The position numbers and the translations under genes were made by a program. From Cladosporium sp. IMV 00045 (taxonomy: Eukaryota; Ascomycota; Dothideomycetes; Cladosporiales; Cladosporiaceae), in the NCBI GenBank assembly GCA_001931905.2, contig MSJI02000823.1, positions 1 to 61,968 of the forward strand: a stretch of DNA of 61,968 nucleotides, written 5' to 3'. Below, piece after piece: positions 41,872 to 54,764 of this stretch. Under the pieces are notes generated by a model, which saw only the letters and a program-made list of their open reading frames with translations, was not told where the DNA came from and searched no databases. Numbering within the stretch: position 1 is the first letter of the stretch; each line of letters opens with the position of its first letter.

Positions 41872-43021
41872 TCAAACAGCACGCGACCCCGCCGCCTCCC
41901 GCCAGAGCTTGTTCTCAGCTGCCAGCCCGGAGGAATAACCGCTGCCTCCATCGAAAGCATCAGACCTAGCCTTTTCGAGATCACGCACACGCCTTCGAAG
42001 ATCGCTCTTGTCAAGTGCATCAGGCCATCCGGCGCCTTCATAGACTAAGCGTTTAGCCCACCATCGGTTATGGGATTCCTTCGCGCCCCTCATCTGCCAA
42101 TTGAACCTCTGCTCTGCCGTCTGCAAGCTAGCGACCGGATTTCTAAAGAAACACCAGGACGGGACTGTATGCAGTAGATTCGTAAATAAAAACTTGCCAC
42201 ATACCCTTCAAAATCGACAAGCGTCGTGGGACCAGTAGGTGCCACGAGATCTCGTCGGTGCGCCTCCTCGTCTAAGAGCCACTCTTCTTCCTCATCCGAC
42301 AGAAACTCCAATCCATAGAGATTCTCGTCGTCTCTCCAGGGAGTCCAAGCCAAAGTATGTAATTTGTGCACCCATGCACCGATCAGGGCATTGGATGATG
42401 TCGCCGCAGCTTCGAAAGTCTCTTCAGTAGGCTCGTAAATCGATAATTCAGAAACTTTCCCTGAGCGTGTATTAGTTGCTTGTCTTGAAGGTATTGCGGA
42501 GAATCTCTTCTACTTCTCCTCGCGTCGTATATTACGAGCTTCTGGCTCGAATTTGTCCCGGTAAAGAGAAGTATAGCCCAAGGCGGCAGAGGAGGTTCAT
42601 CGCCCCCATCGCCAAAGCCAAAGAAGTTTTCGCCGTATGTAGATCCTTCTTTTCCCTGGTCGAGATAAGACAGTGGCATGCTAGAAAGAGTGATGAGGGA
42701 CAATTCGTCGAAACGACGACTCGCAACATGAGTAACATACGGCAAGAGGTGTAGAAGCTGCTGTGCCTCTTCTGTTCGGCCGGAGGAGAGGATGGCAGTC
42801 CTTGCGAGTGCCGTTTTGCCTTCACCTGTGTGTGGAGCAGATTGGACTTCACCTTCTCTCAGATAATCCAAATCGATGAGCGTGCGGTAGAAGGCTTCCA
42901 AGTTGGAGATCAAGTCAGCGTGAATGGCACAAGTTTGAGTGAGGTCAGGGCAGTCTGTCATTTGGTCATGTGGCAATAGTAGAAACACGTTTTTCGATTC
43001 CTGAGACGACAGTGTGGACAT
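41872..43021 (-). CDS. Conserved-looking hypothetical protein, 338 aa
   Basis: Three exons, 43021-42514, 42460-42201 and 42120-41872, with introns of 53 nt (GTAGAA donor, CTAAT branch, CAG) and 80 nt, phases consistent. The start is the first ATG (MSTLSSQES); the frame is open a little further up without another ATG. I do not recognise a named domain. Visible features are LLHLLPYVTH, an aromatic strand-like segment WAILLFTGTNSSQKLVIYDAR, an acidic FLSDEEEEWLLDEEAHRRD stretch and a charged C-terminus with WWAKRLVYEGAGWPDALD. The segment order (LPY, hydrophobic strand, aromatic/charged C-terminus) resembles that of the broken gene at 44134-44912, so the two may be distant family members. No signal peptide or membrane segment. 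Confidence 0.6.
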
Positions 43022-44133
43022 CCTCGTGAGTGCCTGGGCATAGTGGTGAGCCAAAGATGTAGACCATACTCCATGTGGTGCCCCCTACTGCGGTATGCTG
43101 TGGCTGCGGCTCAGAGGTTTAGCGAAGAGCTATGCGATGCAAGTGGAGATTGGTACGTTGATACCAGACCATCTATTCGATCAGATCAGTGGCCTCATCG
43201 CTACACAATGGGCTTCGGTATTGATTGTTTTCTCGTCTTGCTTTGGATTTGAACGACAGAACGACACTGATGGTTCCTCACTTCTAGTCACGTGACGTCT
43301 CAAAGCAGTAAACATTTAGCTCATCCTTACGGTTTTTTCGTCGACCTTACCTCCTTACCTCTTCCAGAGTTCGCGAGATTATGGCTTTCCGACAGCCTTT
43401 TTGAGAGCCGCTCATGGAAGAGATCATGCAGGTCCGCAGAGCTCTCTGAAGAGGTAGACACAGCTGAACATTGCTCCACACAGTCCAGGATGTGGCGGCC
43501 TCTGCGATGTCGTCGGAGCACCGGGCTGCTTCGACTTCTGTATCCCCTCTTCCATCGCTTGTTTCATGGCGGCCCTGAAGCTGCTCTATTGGTTGGCACA
43601 GAACACTGCCCTCGTCCTACAGGATTGCAGGGTTCCACTGCCAAGCTTGAGAACAGCCGAATCTTCAACGGTTCGACAGGAACAGGATGATGAGACCTAC
43701 AGTGCAGCTTACACCCATGCTCTTAAGACCTGCAGCTGGTTTTTCTGCTGTATGCTGATGAGACTTGTAAGCATCCCGGTGAGAAAATGCAGCATGCTAC
43801 AGGATTGTCCAAGCCAACCACTCTTGCGCCATCGATCTCAAGCTTCTAGAAAGTCCATCGCATCCTATTCAGGTGGCAGATTAACATCATTTGCGGCACT
43901 GTACCGCCAAGTTAAGTGCCCAGCCACTTCAAGGCAGCAGGATTCCTTCGACTTATTACAGCTCCGTCTACCCCTCTACGGCCTGCCGTTGCCTTGCGGC
44001 AAATGCTAGGCTTACACCTTGAGACTCCCTTCATCCTTGGAATACATTCTAGAGCGATACTAGCAAGCGTACATATATTGACACCATATTCGAAGTGCCA
44101 AACAGCCCCTCAGATCCCCACTACTGACTAAAG
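43022..44133. other. Spacer upstream of the pseudogene
   Basis: 1.1 kb with an open frame at 43292-43690 that has no ATG start and no recognisable domain. It might hide a missing first exon of the following pseudogene, but I cannot identify one. Confidence 0.4.
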
Positions 44134-44912
44134 AAACACCTGAATACTAGCACGATACCCTATAACCGCGACGAAGTGGTAGCCAGCATAACCGAATACT
44201 ACACCTTCTTAACCACCCGCTTGCACTTCGAGCCCTCCGAACTCAGAATTCCACCTCCTAGCGGGTGGCCACAGATCACTGCATCCCGCTTCACCTTCCT
44301 CGGGAAATCAGACAAAGTCATAGACATCCTCCGGCACCTCCCTTACCTGCCGACGGCCGCAAGGAGATCTACCATCACTCTGTTTGCGCGGACTACGCTG
44401 GCAAGCCGGGCGACAGCGCCGTCAAATATCAGGACAGAGATGAATTTGTGCCGGAAAATGATTTCACCGAGGACGGCCCATGGGATATAAACGAGTATAC
44501 TGTCGTCCTTGGGATAAGTCAACCGGTAAGTTCTTGCCACTCCCAAAGTGGTACGTTGCCTACCATCTTTTCCGCATGCTGACGCGTTGTATGATAGTCA
44601 GATAACGGCAACTACATTCTCCTCGACGTGAACACCGGCGCGGTCATGAGATGAGACGTCATTGCAGATTGGAACACCACTTACAGAGATGCAAGGGAGG
44701 CTTTCGAACAGTTCCGGAAGGATTATGAGGAGCTCAATGTTTTCCCTGACGATCTCAAGACTGTTCAACCTTTAGGTTTGGCCACAAAGCAGGGCATGAA
44801 GGATGCGATTAGATCTTTCGGTTGGCCGCCTGCGAAGGGTGATGGGGTCGGGTGGAAGAGGGAGGAGTATTTCAACGAAGCGAGTAGGCTGTTTGACGAG
44901 TATTATTATTGA
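44134..44912 (+). pseudogene. Broken gene of the 338-aa hypothetical family
   Basis: Coding-like sequence begins after a CTGAC-TAAAG splice-acceptor-like site at 44133, without a visible ATG. It reads NRDEVVASITEYYTFLTTRLHFEPSELRIPP, then loses frame around 44343-44348 (one base missing) and continues as PADGRKEIYHHSVCADYAG...WDINEYTVVLGISQP. A 72-nt intron (44526-44597, GTAAGT..TAG) joins to NYILLDVNTGAV. An in-frame TGA follows at 44652-44654, after which the frame stays open to 44912 (RDAREAFEQFRKDYEELNVFP, RSFGWPPAKGDG). No start, one frameshift and one nonsense codon argue for a pseudogene. The parent family is unknown to me. Confidence 0.6.
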
Positions 44913-47900
44913 AGAGAATGTGCGCTTGTTGAGATCGAGGTGGTCTGATAAAATTCATCCCGTGTGGTCTTGATGCCTTTGACCGCTCACCATTCGGGGA
45001 ATGCTTCACATTTGACATAGCACATTCGATGCATCAACCGATTGGCAATGTCGGAATAGAAGACGGAACGAGCATGTTTCGGCGTGTCCGAACGACGAGA
45101 AGAGAATAATGCTAGCTATACAATAGCAATGACATCCTCTAAAGATGATTCGTTCGGAGCGTGAACTCCTGTTGGGCATCCTCCATCCTCCATGCCAACG
45201 TCCTCGGCACGATATTGCGTTGTCGCGCGATCTAACGCAGAATCCTACAATCCTCCGGGAACGACGGAGACGCCAATCGAGACAATTATCGCTGGCAGTA
45301 ATTTAATATCGAGACTGGCGAAAAGATAGGCCAGAAAGGAACAGAGCTCCGAATCACCCTGTCTATATACCCATGTGTTCTCCTTGTACATATCGTCAGC
45401 CATCCGTCCAGTGAATCAATCAATCAATCAATTTCACGTGTTCAGGCAAAATACACTTCCAAGCTCGAAAGCTTTCCAAAGCCGAGGCACAGGCACAGAA
45501 GAAGCAAGAAAACAAGCGAGAAGGGATCAGCGGGCAGCCACGCGACGAGCCGACCGTGCAACCTGCAACATGCAACATGCAACATGCGAGCATGGGTAAG
45601 ATTGCAACATCTTCGCATAACTAAGGTATGCGAAAGATCCTGGCACTTGCAGAGCGGCGCGGGAGAGGCCACAGGCACGCGTATCTTGATGCCCAAAAAA
45701 GTATATACGCGGACGGCAAAAGCCTAAATAGACGCTCTGCGTGCGACTGCGCTTGTCGCCCTCGAGGGATTCATCGTTCAAGCGAGGCAGGATTGCGGCG
45801 CTGCAGATGCTTGTCGTCGACTGCTTGGCTATGGCACACGCACGCCGTGGTCAGGTTTGCGTCACCTAGCTGATAAGAATTGTCTGGCCCGCGGACGTGG
45901 GATTCGCGTGCAGGGTAGAGAATAATGACACTTTGATGGTGATGAGCAGCTTGTATAGTGGGTTCAATCTACGTTTGGGTATTGCTACGGAGGCACACTC
46001 TAGAGAAGTCATGAACGGGAGGAGTCGGCCGTGTCCGCGGCGGCCGGGTTGCGGCATGTGCCAGAAGACGGGCCTTGGACGTGGAGAAAAAGGCAAGGGG
46101 GAAGATCGAAATCCAAGAAGGGTTGAGGTTTGCAAGCGAGATGGATTCGTTCTGTCTCGAACTTGTTGAGAGCAGCAGGACGGGAATTTTCGTGGTCAAC
46201 ACTTGGAGGAGGGGGAATTTCTTCAGATTCAGCCTGGCGATTGGCTGCCATGAGCGAGGGGAACGTCCTCCCCTTTGCAAGCCCGGAGTTGCTGCCCTTT
46301 GTTACTCCACTATGGTACAGGTCTAGTAGACGTTTTGAGTTTGCACGTTTGTATGAACGCGGTGTCAGACTCCGTGGATGGGTGTTGTTGCAACAGGTCG
46401 CGCGTCTGTAACAGTCTGGGATGGGTTTCATGTGAGAGCCCAAGAGCTGTCGTGCGTGTGCGTGCGTGCGTGCCTGTCTTCGTGCCTGTGTGTGCCTGGC
46501 AGAAAACGACGATCCGGGACTCGCCTGCCGAGCAAGATGGTCAAGCATGGGCAGATTGCGCGAACGGCACTAGTCCTGCTACCGAGATGAGTCTTGCATG
46601 CCAACCTTGCCGGGGGAAAAGAAGGATGAGAAGCGGAACGGAGGATGCTCGAAAAGAAGTCGAACAGAGCGGCGATGATACTCGACCTCGACTATTCCTC
46701 CTTCCGGATCGCGAGCCTCGAGATATATGGAATTGAGGGTTTGTGCCGCCTGGGCTGGGCTCGGGACGAGTCAATGGCTCGCGGGAAGGAGGAAGTATGC
46801 AGATTCAAGGCGACTCTCAAGGTTTCGGGGCGAAGGTGTTAGGGACTTGGATCCGCTCGGCGCGCGGGCAAATGCATATCCTTGGAGTCGTCGCCGTCGA
46901 TGGTGTCGGATGGCGTATGCGAGCAAGTGTTGCAGCGCAGTAGTAGTCATTCCCAAGCGGGAAAGTCGATTGTTTATGTATGCATGGAAGGAAGGAGAGT
47001 TTCCCTAGTCATCCCATCACGCATAACGGCGTCACTGCGGGAAATGATAAAGCTCTTCGTCCGACCGAGGATATCGCTAACGATGACGGGAGGCTTGAAG
47101 AGGCACGCAAGCAACAAACATGCTTTGGGTAGGTGAACAACAAACAGGGGTTGTCCCCAGATCCAATGCCTTGACCAGATGGCGTCTGCCCGCCCGGCAC
47201 CTGCCTGTTAGGAGCTTCAAGAGGAGTGAGAGGGCGCTGCCGCCGTCCGCCACCATCAATTCACTTGCCCAGGCATAATCCACTACCGCCCTCACTACCA
47301 CCACTCACCACTCCCATCCTCCCCATAGCCCTACAATCACCCGTCTCCCCCATTGGCCGCCGCGCCCGTCTTCACGTCGGAGCGAACTCTCCATCCACAT
47401 CAAACACCACCACGACCACACTACTCCTCCTAGGCGGTGGTAACTCCCAAGCAGACACTAAAAGACCCTCCCCGGCTCATCTCTCTCACCTGCCGCCGGG
47501 CCAGGAACAGCCTGTGCACTGACTCTCCCACTACTCTCTGTTTGTCTTGTGAGAGATCGCGTTGTCTCTTTTGCTCCTCAGCAGCAACGACCACCATTTC
47601 AAGCCCAACTCTCTGCCTTCCTTTACCCTTGTAGCCCTGTTTTGTATTTTCCTCCTACCCTTCTTCTCCCTCCCTCACCTTCGCCACCACCACCACCATC
47701 GCCACCATTATCGCCCTCGCCAACTCTCCTTTCTCTATCTCTCTCATGTGTGGGCCTCCAATCTCAACACTCTCTCCCAGCGCGCGATAACGATACCGGA
47801 CCCCGCCACGCCCACCAGACAAGGCCAGGCAAAGGCAGACTTGCTGCGGCCAAAATCCACAGCCCTGGGCCCCGCACTGCAAGCTGCCCGCAGGCGAGAT

Positions 47901-47981
47901 AACAGCTGCGCTGCCACCTGACTTGCACAATAATACCACCCTGATAATAAATAAATACCCTGTCCCACCTCGCCGCCGATC
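44913..47981. other. Long intergenic region upstream of URC4
   Basis: 3.1 kb without a supportable gene. It contains small simple repeats: AATC units at about 45414-45434, a TGCAACA-type repeat near 45565-45590 and a GT/GTGC-rich tract at about 46455-46500. From about 47230 to the ATG at 47982 the sequence is strongly C/T-rich with CCA repeats, typical of a fungal promoter and leader. Confidence 0.5.
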
Positions 47982-49616
47982 ATGGGTTTCTTCAGCAGAC
48001 GCGGTCAAAGCAACAATCGCGCTGCAACCACCACCACCAACAACAACAACGACCTCTCACCCGACCACAGAGCCTCCACCTTCGCACTCAACGGCAACGG
48101 CAGTAAATACAACATGACTTCCAAAAACCCCGCAGCAACCGCCAGCATCCCTCACATCCCTCTGCCGCGTGCTCCAGACCCAAACCTCGACCCCGCTGGC
48201 TATTTGAGGAGCATCTATGCCGTCCGAGAGAGGAGCCACTTGGTGCTGGAAAAGGCCAAAAAGAACCAGCTGCGTCACTTCAATGTCGACATGAGCAAGT
48301 TCCAGGACACGGCCAACTATGTCGTCTCCATCATCAAAGTAGGCTAGCTACATCATCTATCGCGGACTAGCCACGTTGATACTAACACCATGGCCACAGC
48401 GTGACTTTGACGATTATTCCGAGATCCCGCCTCATGGCAGGTGGCAGCACTTCGAAGTCGGCGGTCGCCCGCGAATCGACCAGCTTATGGCCACCTGGCC
48501 TTCCTCGCTCGATCCTCAGGAACGCACCCGCCGTCTTCTAGACCTCTTCCTCGTCTCTGTCCTCCTCGATGCTGGTGCCGGCACAAAGTGGCAGTACAAA
48601 TCCAAGGAGAGTGGCAAGGTCTACCGCCGCAGTGAAGGATTGGCAGTCGCAAGTCTGGAGATGTTCAAGTTTGGCCTGTTCTCCAGCAATCCTGAGCAGC
48701 CATGCCAGGTCGACAGCGCAGGGCTGAAGAAACTCACGCCGGAACGCATGGCTAAGGGCCTGCAGGTCTCCAGCGACAACCCCATTGATGGTCTCGAAGG
48801 CCGTACCAACCTTTTGGTTCGCCTCGCCGACGCTTTGCTTAACCAGGAGATTTTTGGACCAGACAACAGGCCTGGAAACATGCTCGATTACTTGTTGTCC
48901 CACCCTTCGACCCACGCCTCATCAGTACCTGTCATTCCGCTGCCGACCCTTTGGACGACACTTATGGACGGCCTGTCTACCATCTGGCCAGCGACACGTA
49001 CCCAGATCGACGGTCAGCCTCTTGGTGATGCCTGGCCGTGTGGATCCATGCCCTCTCACCCCACTCAGCCCTGGGAAAATATTGTGCCGTTCCACAAGTT
49101 GACACAGTGGTTGACTTACTCTCTTATGGTACCCATGCAAAAGCTTGCCAACGTTCACTTCGTTGGTGTGGAACTCATGACTGGCCTGCCCGAGTACCGC
49201 AACGGAGGCCTGCTTGTGGACACTGGCCTGCTCACCCTCAAGCCCGATGATGCGAAGAGAGGCCTTGAGCAGTATCAATTGAACGCCACACGGCAAGGCC
49301 AGCCAAACATGGAAGTCGTGCCACTATTCACTGCGGACGACGACGTGATCGTGGAATGGCGCGCTCTCACTGTTGGTTTCCTTGACGAATTGTTGGCGGA
49401 AGTCAATCTCTTGCTGGGATTGCAAGGCGACAACAAGCTCTCACTCGCGCAGATGCTGGAGGCAGGAACCTGGAAGGTGAGCAGATTTTGATGCTTACCC
49501 ACTCACGAAACCTCTACTGACACTGCATTTAGGGTGGCCGTGAAATCGCCGAAGTCTCTCGTCCGAATACCAAGGAACCGCCCATCATGATTCTCTCCGA
49601 CGGCACGGTATTCTAG
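47982..49616 (+). CDS. URC4: DUF1688 protein, uracil catabolism protein 4
   Basis: Exons 47982-48338, 48400-49476 and 49533-49616 (introns of 61 and 56 nt) encode 505 aa. After a poorly conserved Asn/Thr-rich N-terminus the whole protein follows the DUF1688 family, with segments such as YLRSIYAVRERS, IPPHGRWQHFEVGGRPR, LDLFLVSVLLDAGAGTKW, YRNGGLLVDTGLL and the C-terminal GGREIAEVSRPNTKEPPIM. The family is Urc4/Urg3, needed for using uracil as nitrogen source through the URC pathway described in yeasts; its exact reaction is not settled to my knowledge. No other URC gene (such as the URC1 cyclohydrolase-like gene) is in the window, so it is not clustered here. Probably cytosolic, since no targeting signal is seen. 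Confidence 0.9.
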
Positions 49617-50496
49617 GAGTCCTCCCTGCTGCTTGGCTGGGAGCGCGACCTGCCTTACCCGCCTTCAGAACCTGGCAGTAGTCCTTTCATCTCACGTGTC
49701 ACGACGAATACCTCGCTGTTTGAGCAGCCGACAGAGCGCCAAAATCCTGCAGGTCTCGATGGCGCAGCCTGCGATCTACACTTTACCGGAATCAACAGCT
49801 CTGGCCTACATGCGATGAACTCTGCACTACGCCCTCTTCAACAGCCACCTGTGGCTCAGCGACCAGCGAGACTACTGGCGCGGAAAAGCCGCGGCACGTT
49901 CAGCACAACTTTAGGAGATTGCATCGTCGAGGAAGAGTGAGGGAAACCTTCCGCGAGCGGTCCCGATTCCACCTTTCTACAACCAGATGACGAAATGACG
50001 AATGAGCGGCGATGTCAAAGAGGCCAGAGTGAATGCCCTTTTCGCGCTCCATGAAGCCTATTCTTCTCGATACCTATTGCTCTTTCCTTTCCTGTTCTTC
50101 TTTTTATCTTTCCCGACCAATACTGGCAGCCGCAGAGGCAAAGGATGAAAAGCCACAAACCCCAGACCTAGATTTATACAAAGCAGTTTCTCAGCGCCGG
50201 CGTGCGCGTGTGCAGGATCTATCAGCGGGTAGTGAGGTGGGAAATTCAGGGGATAAGCGAGAGGCTCATGAAGTCCTGCCCTCGGTATAGACGAGGATCT
50301 TTTGCTTTGATCAGCCTTCGCGGTTCAACGCCTGGTGAAGTGCGTGCTGTGTCAAAAGAGAAAGATGGCTCATGGAAGGCACGGGAAACTTGACGGGCTT
50401 TTTTTTTTTTGGAAGGGAAGGACAACTTCATGACTGTAAGAAATTCAAAAATATGCTCGAATACCCCAAGGGCTCTTTACATTATAGCTCTTCATG

Positions 50497-50535
<39 letters not shown>

Positions 50536-51360
50536 ATATGCCGTCTTTGCATGCGGTTACATGACTGTCATGTCATTGTTACTCGGATGCTTGGGTACCA
50601 GCCTGTCCCGACTTGAGCATTGCGGTGGACTGGGTAGGAACAGCCAGGGATGAGGAATGGCATCATGTTGCCGTGGCTATGTGTATCTGCTTTTCCCTAC
50701 ATGGACAACGCGGACACATACGGTGGACGGTGAGTGTATCCTCGGTTGTGCCTTGATCCAGGACACTCCGATAGCTGGGCAGTGGTCCAGCAAGAGAAGA
50801 AGGCATTGCTTTTTTCTCATCCTCATCCGCAATAATCACAGACGAGGTGACATCACTTCACAACAACAACAACGTACAAAAGAAAAAGATGTTTCCCTGA
50901 TATGAAACACACCGAACCATAAGATCTTGGTATCTGATGTGCGATTAACTACGGGCGAAAGATTGGTCTCGAAATCGTGAGCGGGCCACGGTGACACAGA
51001 CATAACGCCTGCGCCGATGCAGCCCCAGCCGCGCCTTCATTCTGAATGGGTCCAGACGGCTGAATTGATGTTCTTGTATTGAGAAAAGAAAGTCTCAAGC
51101 TCGGGAGCTGGAGTGTTGCGAGTTTTGTTACCTTTTCGTCCGCTCTGCGGCCCTTCCCGTGCCGTCTTACCACGCCTTCCCCGTGATTGGCTGGTGTAAG
51201 CCAGAGCGGGCGACCTCGGACGGAAGGGAAGCGCTGCGACGGTAAGGCGAATGCCATACATCACCAATCTCCAACCCGACTGCGATTGAACTACACCTCC
51301 TCCCGTTGCTGCGACCTCACCTTATACACCACCACCACCTTCATTCACTCTCCACTCAAC
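49617..51360. other. Spacer between URC4 and SDH3
   Basis: 1.7 kb without a gene. It holds the URC4 3' region, a T12 run at 50399-50410, the T37 run listed separately and the SDH3 promoter. Confidence 0.5.
50498..50534. repeat. Poly-T homopolymer of 37 bases
   Basis: An uninterrupted run of 37 T. Its length may be inaccurate because of slippage or sequencing. It could be the poly-A tail of a retro-inserted element on the minus strand, but I see no flanking target-site duplication or element body. Confidence 0.9.
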
Positions 51361-52067
51361 ATGCTGGCCCAGAGAATCGCACAGCAGTCCATGCGGCGGC
51401 GTGAGTACCCAGCCTGCAACACCACTCCACGCGCAACCTTCATTCACTAACACCAACCCTCTCTCCCAGTGGCCGCCCAAACACCAGCCTACAAGTTCGC
51501 AGCTCCCGCTGCGATCGCCATGGGCAACGCCTTCACCACCACCCGCAGGTAAATCCAGCCCATCCAGCCTCCGAAGCACCATCCAAACCACATTTCACCA
51601 GTACCTAACACCTGCAACCACCCAGACACGCCGCAACCCAATCCATCTCCGACGCCGAAGCATCCCAGCAAATCCTCGCCAAGCAGCGCCTGAACCGCCC
51701 CGTCGCCCCTCACCTCAGCATCTACAAGCCACAGATCACGTGGTACGGCTCCGCGCTCAACCGCGTGACGGGCGTCGCTCTGTCCGGTGCTTTCTACGCC
51801 TTCGGCGCCCTCTACCTCGTCGCCCCCGCCGTCGGCTGGCACCTCGAGAGCAGCGTCATCGCCGCCTCTTTCGCCGCTTGGCCGCTCGCCCTCAAGGTCC
51901 TGACCAAGGTGACCGTCGCCCTGCCTTTCACTTACCACTCTTTCAACGGCCTGAGGCATTTGGTCTGGGATACCGCGAGCATGATCAACAACAAGCAGGT
52001 CCAGCAGACTGGTTGGGCGGTTGTGGGACTTAGTGTTGTTAGTGCGCTGGCGTTGGCTTTTGTTTAG
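51361..52067 (+). CDS. SDH3: Succinate dehydrogenase cytochrome b560 subunit (complex II)
   Basis: Exons 51361-51400, 51470-51548 and 51626-52067 (introns of 69 and 77 nt) encode 186 aa. The N-terminus (MLAQRIAQQSMRRLAAQ) is rich in Arg and Ala without acidic residues, a mitochondrial targeting peptide. The family signature RPVAPHLSIYKPQITWYGSALNRVTG (residues ~70-95) contains the quinone-site Ser and Arg. Three membrane helices follow, with the haem-ligand region YHSFNGLRHLVWD (His144, His151). With the iron-sulphur subunit and Sdh4 it anchors succinate dehydrogenase in the inner mitochondrial membrane and passes electrons to ubiquinone. This subunit is a target of SDHI fungicides. Confidence 0.95.
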
Positions 52068-53535
52068 ATGGAATGGGAAGAGTTTGAAGATTTGGGTGAG
52101 GGAGTGGAGGGTTTGACTCTGTATGTGGTACAAAATGTGTTCATTTGTTTTTTCCTATCTTTTTTACTCTCGAGAAATCAAGAATTTTGAAATTTGGACT
52201 TTCGCAATGGTGCTTCGTGGAGGGCAGGGGAAGGCAGACTGAATCATGGAAGATACATGAAGTGTTGTCCCTGACATCTATAGTGCCGCGATCAAGCATC
52301 CCCAACTTGGTTTTGAGAGAGGATGTGGGTCACTGAGAACTGCCAGTCTTCTCGAGATCGTCTTTGAATCGAGGCCGAGCTTTCGAACATCGTCTGTTTC
52401 TAGCAAGCTTGCGAACACAAGAGTGATGTCTCAATCATCTGGCACAACATTTGGCAATCACGAGTAGACGATCCGATCTATGGACTACATGGGAGCGATC
52501 AAGTCCGTCGGAGGTAGCATTAGCTTGACGATGTATTTCGTTACACTCTCGAATTCTATGTTCGACATCAGGGGCATGTGGTCACGATCATCGCTCAAAG
52601 GGAGACAGATGAAGAAATCATTGATGGTCGGATATATGCGGGGTTAAAGATGTTGGCAGTATTCACATGAAGCGAACAACGCCGCCGATTCCCGATCACC
52701 ATGGATTTCCAGCTGCCCGATTTTCTACGAATTAACATTCGTCATCCTGTTCACTTGCATATATATGTACATTATGAGAGTGTTGCGGGCGTATCTCTTG
52801 TATTGCAAGACTCATCAACTAGCTGACAAGTCCAATGCCACATCCCCTCATGCTTGTGGTGCAGCAGGTGTTCCACCTGGGTGGTTTGTGAATGTTGTCC
52901 CGACGCAGATATCTCTGATGCAGTCTTTCTTCAGATCATGATTGTTCCAATTGGATTTTGATTATGGTTCGCGGGAATTTTTCCTCACAATCCCGCGTTA
53001 TTTCATCTCCTTCACGCCTTTGTAATTATGTGCAATTTGTACTCTACCACTTCATAAATCGATTGGTCCAAGAAACCCTACTTTACACATATTCTTATAC
53101 AGTTCCCAGATACAGCAGCTCCTATCATAAACACAAGCACCGGAGGTAGTCCTTAGCTGGGCCTTGCCAAAGATAAGAGAGCGCAATCTAGTCTATCAAG
53201 TCATGGAAAAGCCGGCAGTCTGGCAGGCAAGCTCTCCACGCCGTCTCGCTTGGCTCCCGTCACTTTGCTTCTTTTGAACCTTCTTCCTCCACCGCGCTTC
53301 TCGCCCTATCTCTTGTGCCAATGGCCGACGCCGCGCCAGGCACGGGTTGCATGCCTTCATATATGCAGGTCCTGTTCCCGTGTGAAGCGAGGCAAAGCGT
53401 CATGGAATCTTTTCTTCTGGCCTGTTCTGCTGTTCCGTTGATTTATTGGTGTATATATATTGCACGGCAGGGTGAAGGCTGTTTTCCTCATGGCTCGTTG
53501 TATCAACTCACACGCAATTCGATCCACTCATCACC
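52068..53535. other. Spacer between SDH3 and RNase T2
   Basis: 1.5 kb without a gene. A TATATATAT box at about 53452-53460 lies some 75 bp before the RNase T2 start codon. Confidence 0.5.
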
Positions 53536-54764
53536 ATGAAGACCCTATCTCTCACAACAGCCGCAGCATTGGCTACTGTTGCGTCCGCCTCGCTCTACAA
53601 TCATAGCAACGACAACCACACTTGTGTCATCGTCCCTGACTACCAGTCTTGCTCGCCCGAGGCCAACCCTTTGACCGTAGACTCATGCTGTGTTGAGACT
53701 TTCGGCGGGCTGCTGGTCTCGACGCAGTTCTGGGATGTCTACACTGGCTGTGAATCCGAAGGCCAGTTGCTGCCTGAAGCTAATTGGACTATTCATGGCC
53801 TTTGGCCTGATTTCTGGTATGTTGTGTTGTTCCAACATGCTGTTGCTGAGGCCTCAAGTTCGGTCTTGGAGCTCTTGATGGTTGCATGAAGTTAGTCGAA
53901 CAGTGTGCACAGAGATGTCTCTGCAGGAGGACACAAGGCTAGTTGCATTGTCAGCGCTGACGTTCGCCACAGCAATGGCTCGTACACGCAGTACTGCGAT
54001 CTGAGCCGTCAGTACGATCCAGTCCCATTGCCGAACACAACGACCGGCCTTCCGAACGGCACCGTCGTCCCTGCGTACAACGGATCAGGAATCGGCACTT
54101 TCCTCGAGCCATTTGGGAGACTCGACCTGTTGGAGTACATGAACACCTACTGGATCGCGCAGAACTCTCCTAACCAGGACCTGTGGGCTGTAAGTCAAAA
54201 AACCGCTGCGACGAGGCGAAGCAGCCTCGAAAACTAAAGGGCAACAACTTACATAATATCTCGCAGCACGAATTCTCCAAACATGCAACCTGCTTCTCAA
54301 CGTTCGACATTCCCTGCTACGGCCCGCAGTACATTGAACACGAAGAAGTCGTCGATTTCTTCGAAACGGTCATCCTCTACAACAGCCGTCTACCCACCTT
54401 CGACTGGCTCGCCGAACACGACATCACACCCTCCAACTCCACGACTTACTCTCTCAGCGACATCGAAGCCGCGCTGAGCACCGCGTACGGTGCCAAACCG
54501 TACGTCGGCTGCTCCGGTCCGCGCTACAACGAGACTGCCGAAGGTCAGGGCTCGTCTGACAACGGCCGCACCCAGTTGTCGGAGATGTGGTATCACTTTT
54601 ATGTCAACGGCAGGCCGCAGGATGGCAGCAGCGTCGTCGCTGAGAGCTCGCTTGGCTCTTCTTGCGCGAAGACGGAGGGTGCTGTTCATTATTTCGAGCG
54701 TGCTGATGGATCCGTGAGGGCGGCTTCATTGAAGCAGGGCAATGGAACTGCTGAGGGGTATTAA
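53536..54764 (+). CDS. Secreted ribonuclease T2
   Basis: Exons 53536-53816, 53973-54189 and 54267-54764 (introns of 156 and 77 nt) encode 331 aa. A signal peptide (MKTLSLTTAAALATVASA) is followed by a cysteine-rich mature protein. Both active-site boxes are present: WTIHGLWPD with His87 and HEFSKHATC with Glu168, Lys171 and His172. The first intron interrupts the codon for the Cys of PDFC, restored as CNGSYTQYC on joining. Family members cleave single-stranded RNA non-specifically through a 2',3'-cyclic phosphate, in the vacuole or outside the cell, and serve RNA salvage. A C-terminal extension beyond the catalytic core (GSSCAKTEGAVHYFER) is typical of fungal members. Several NxT/S sites are visible. 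Confidence 0.93.

Noticed and set aside
42461..42513. A frameshift in the 338-aa hypothetical gene near 42510
   Set aside because: A 53-nt intron with GTAGAA donor, CTAAT branch site and CAG acceptor resolves the change of frame.
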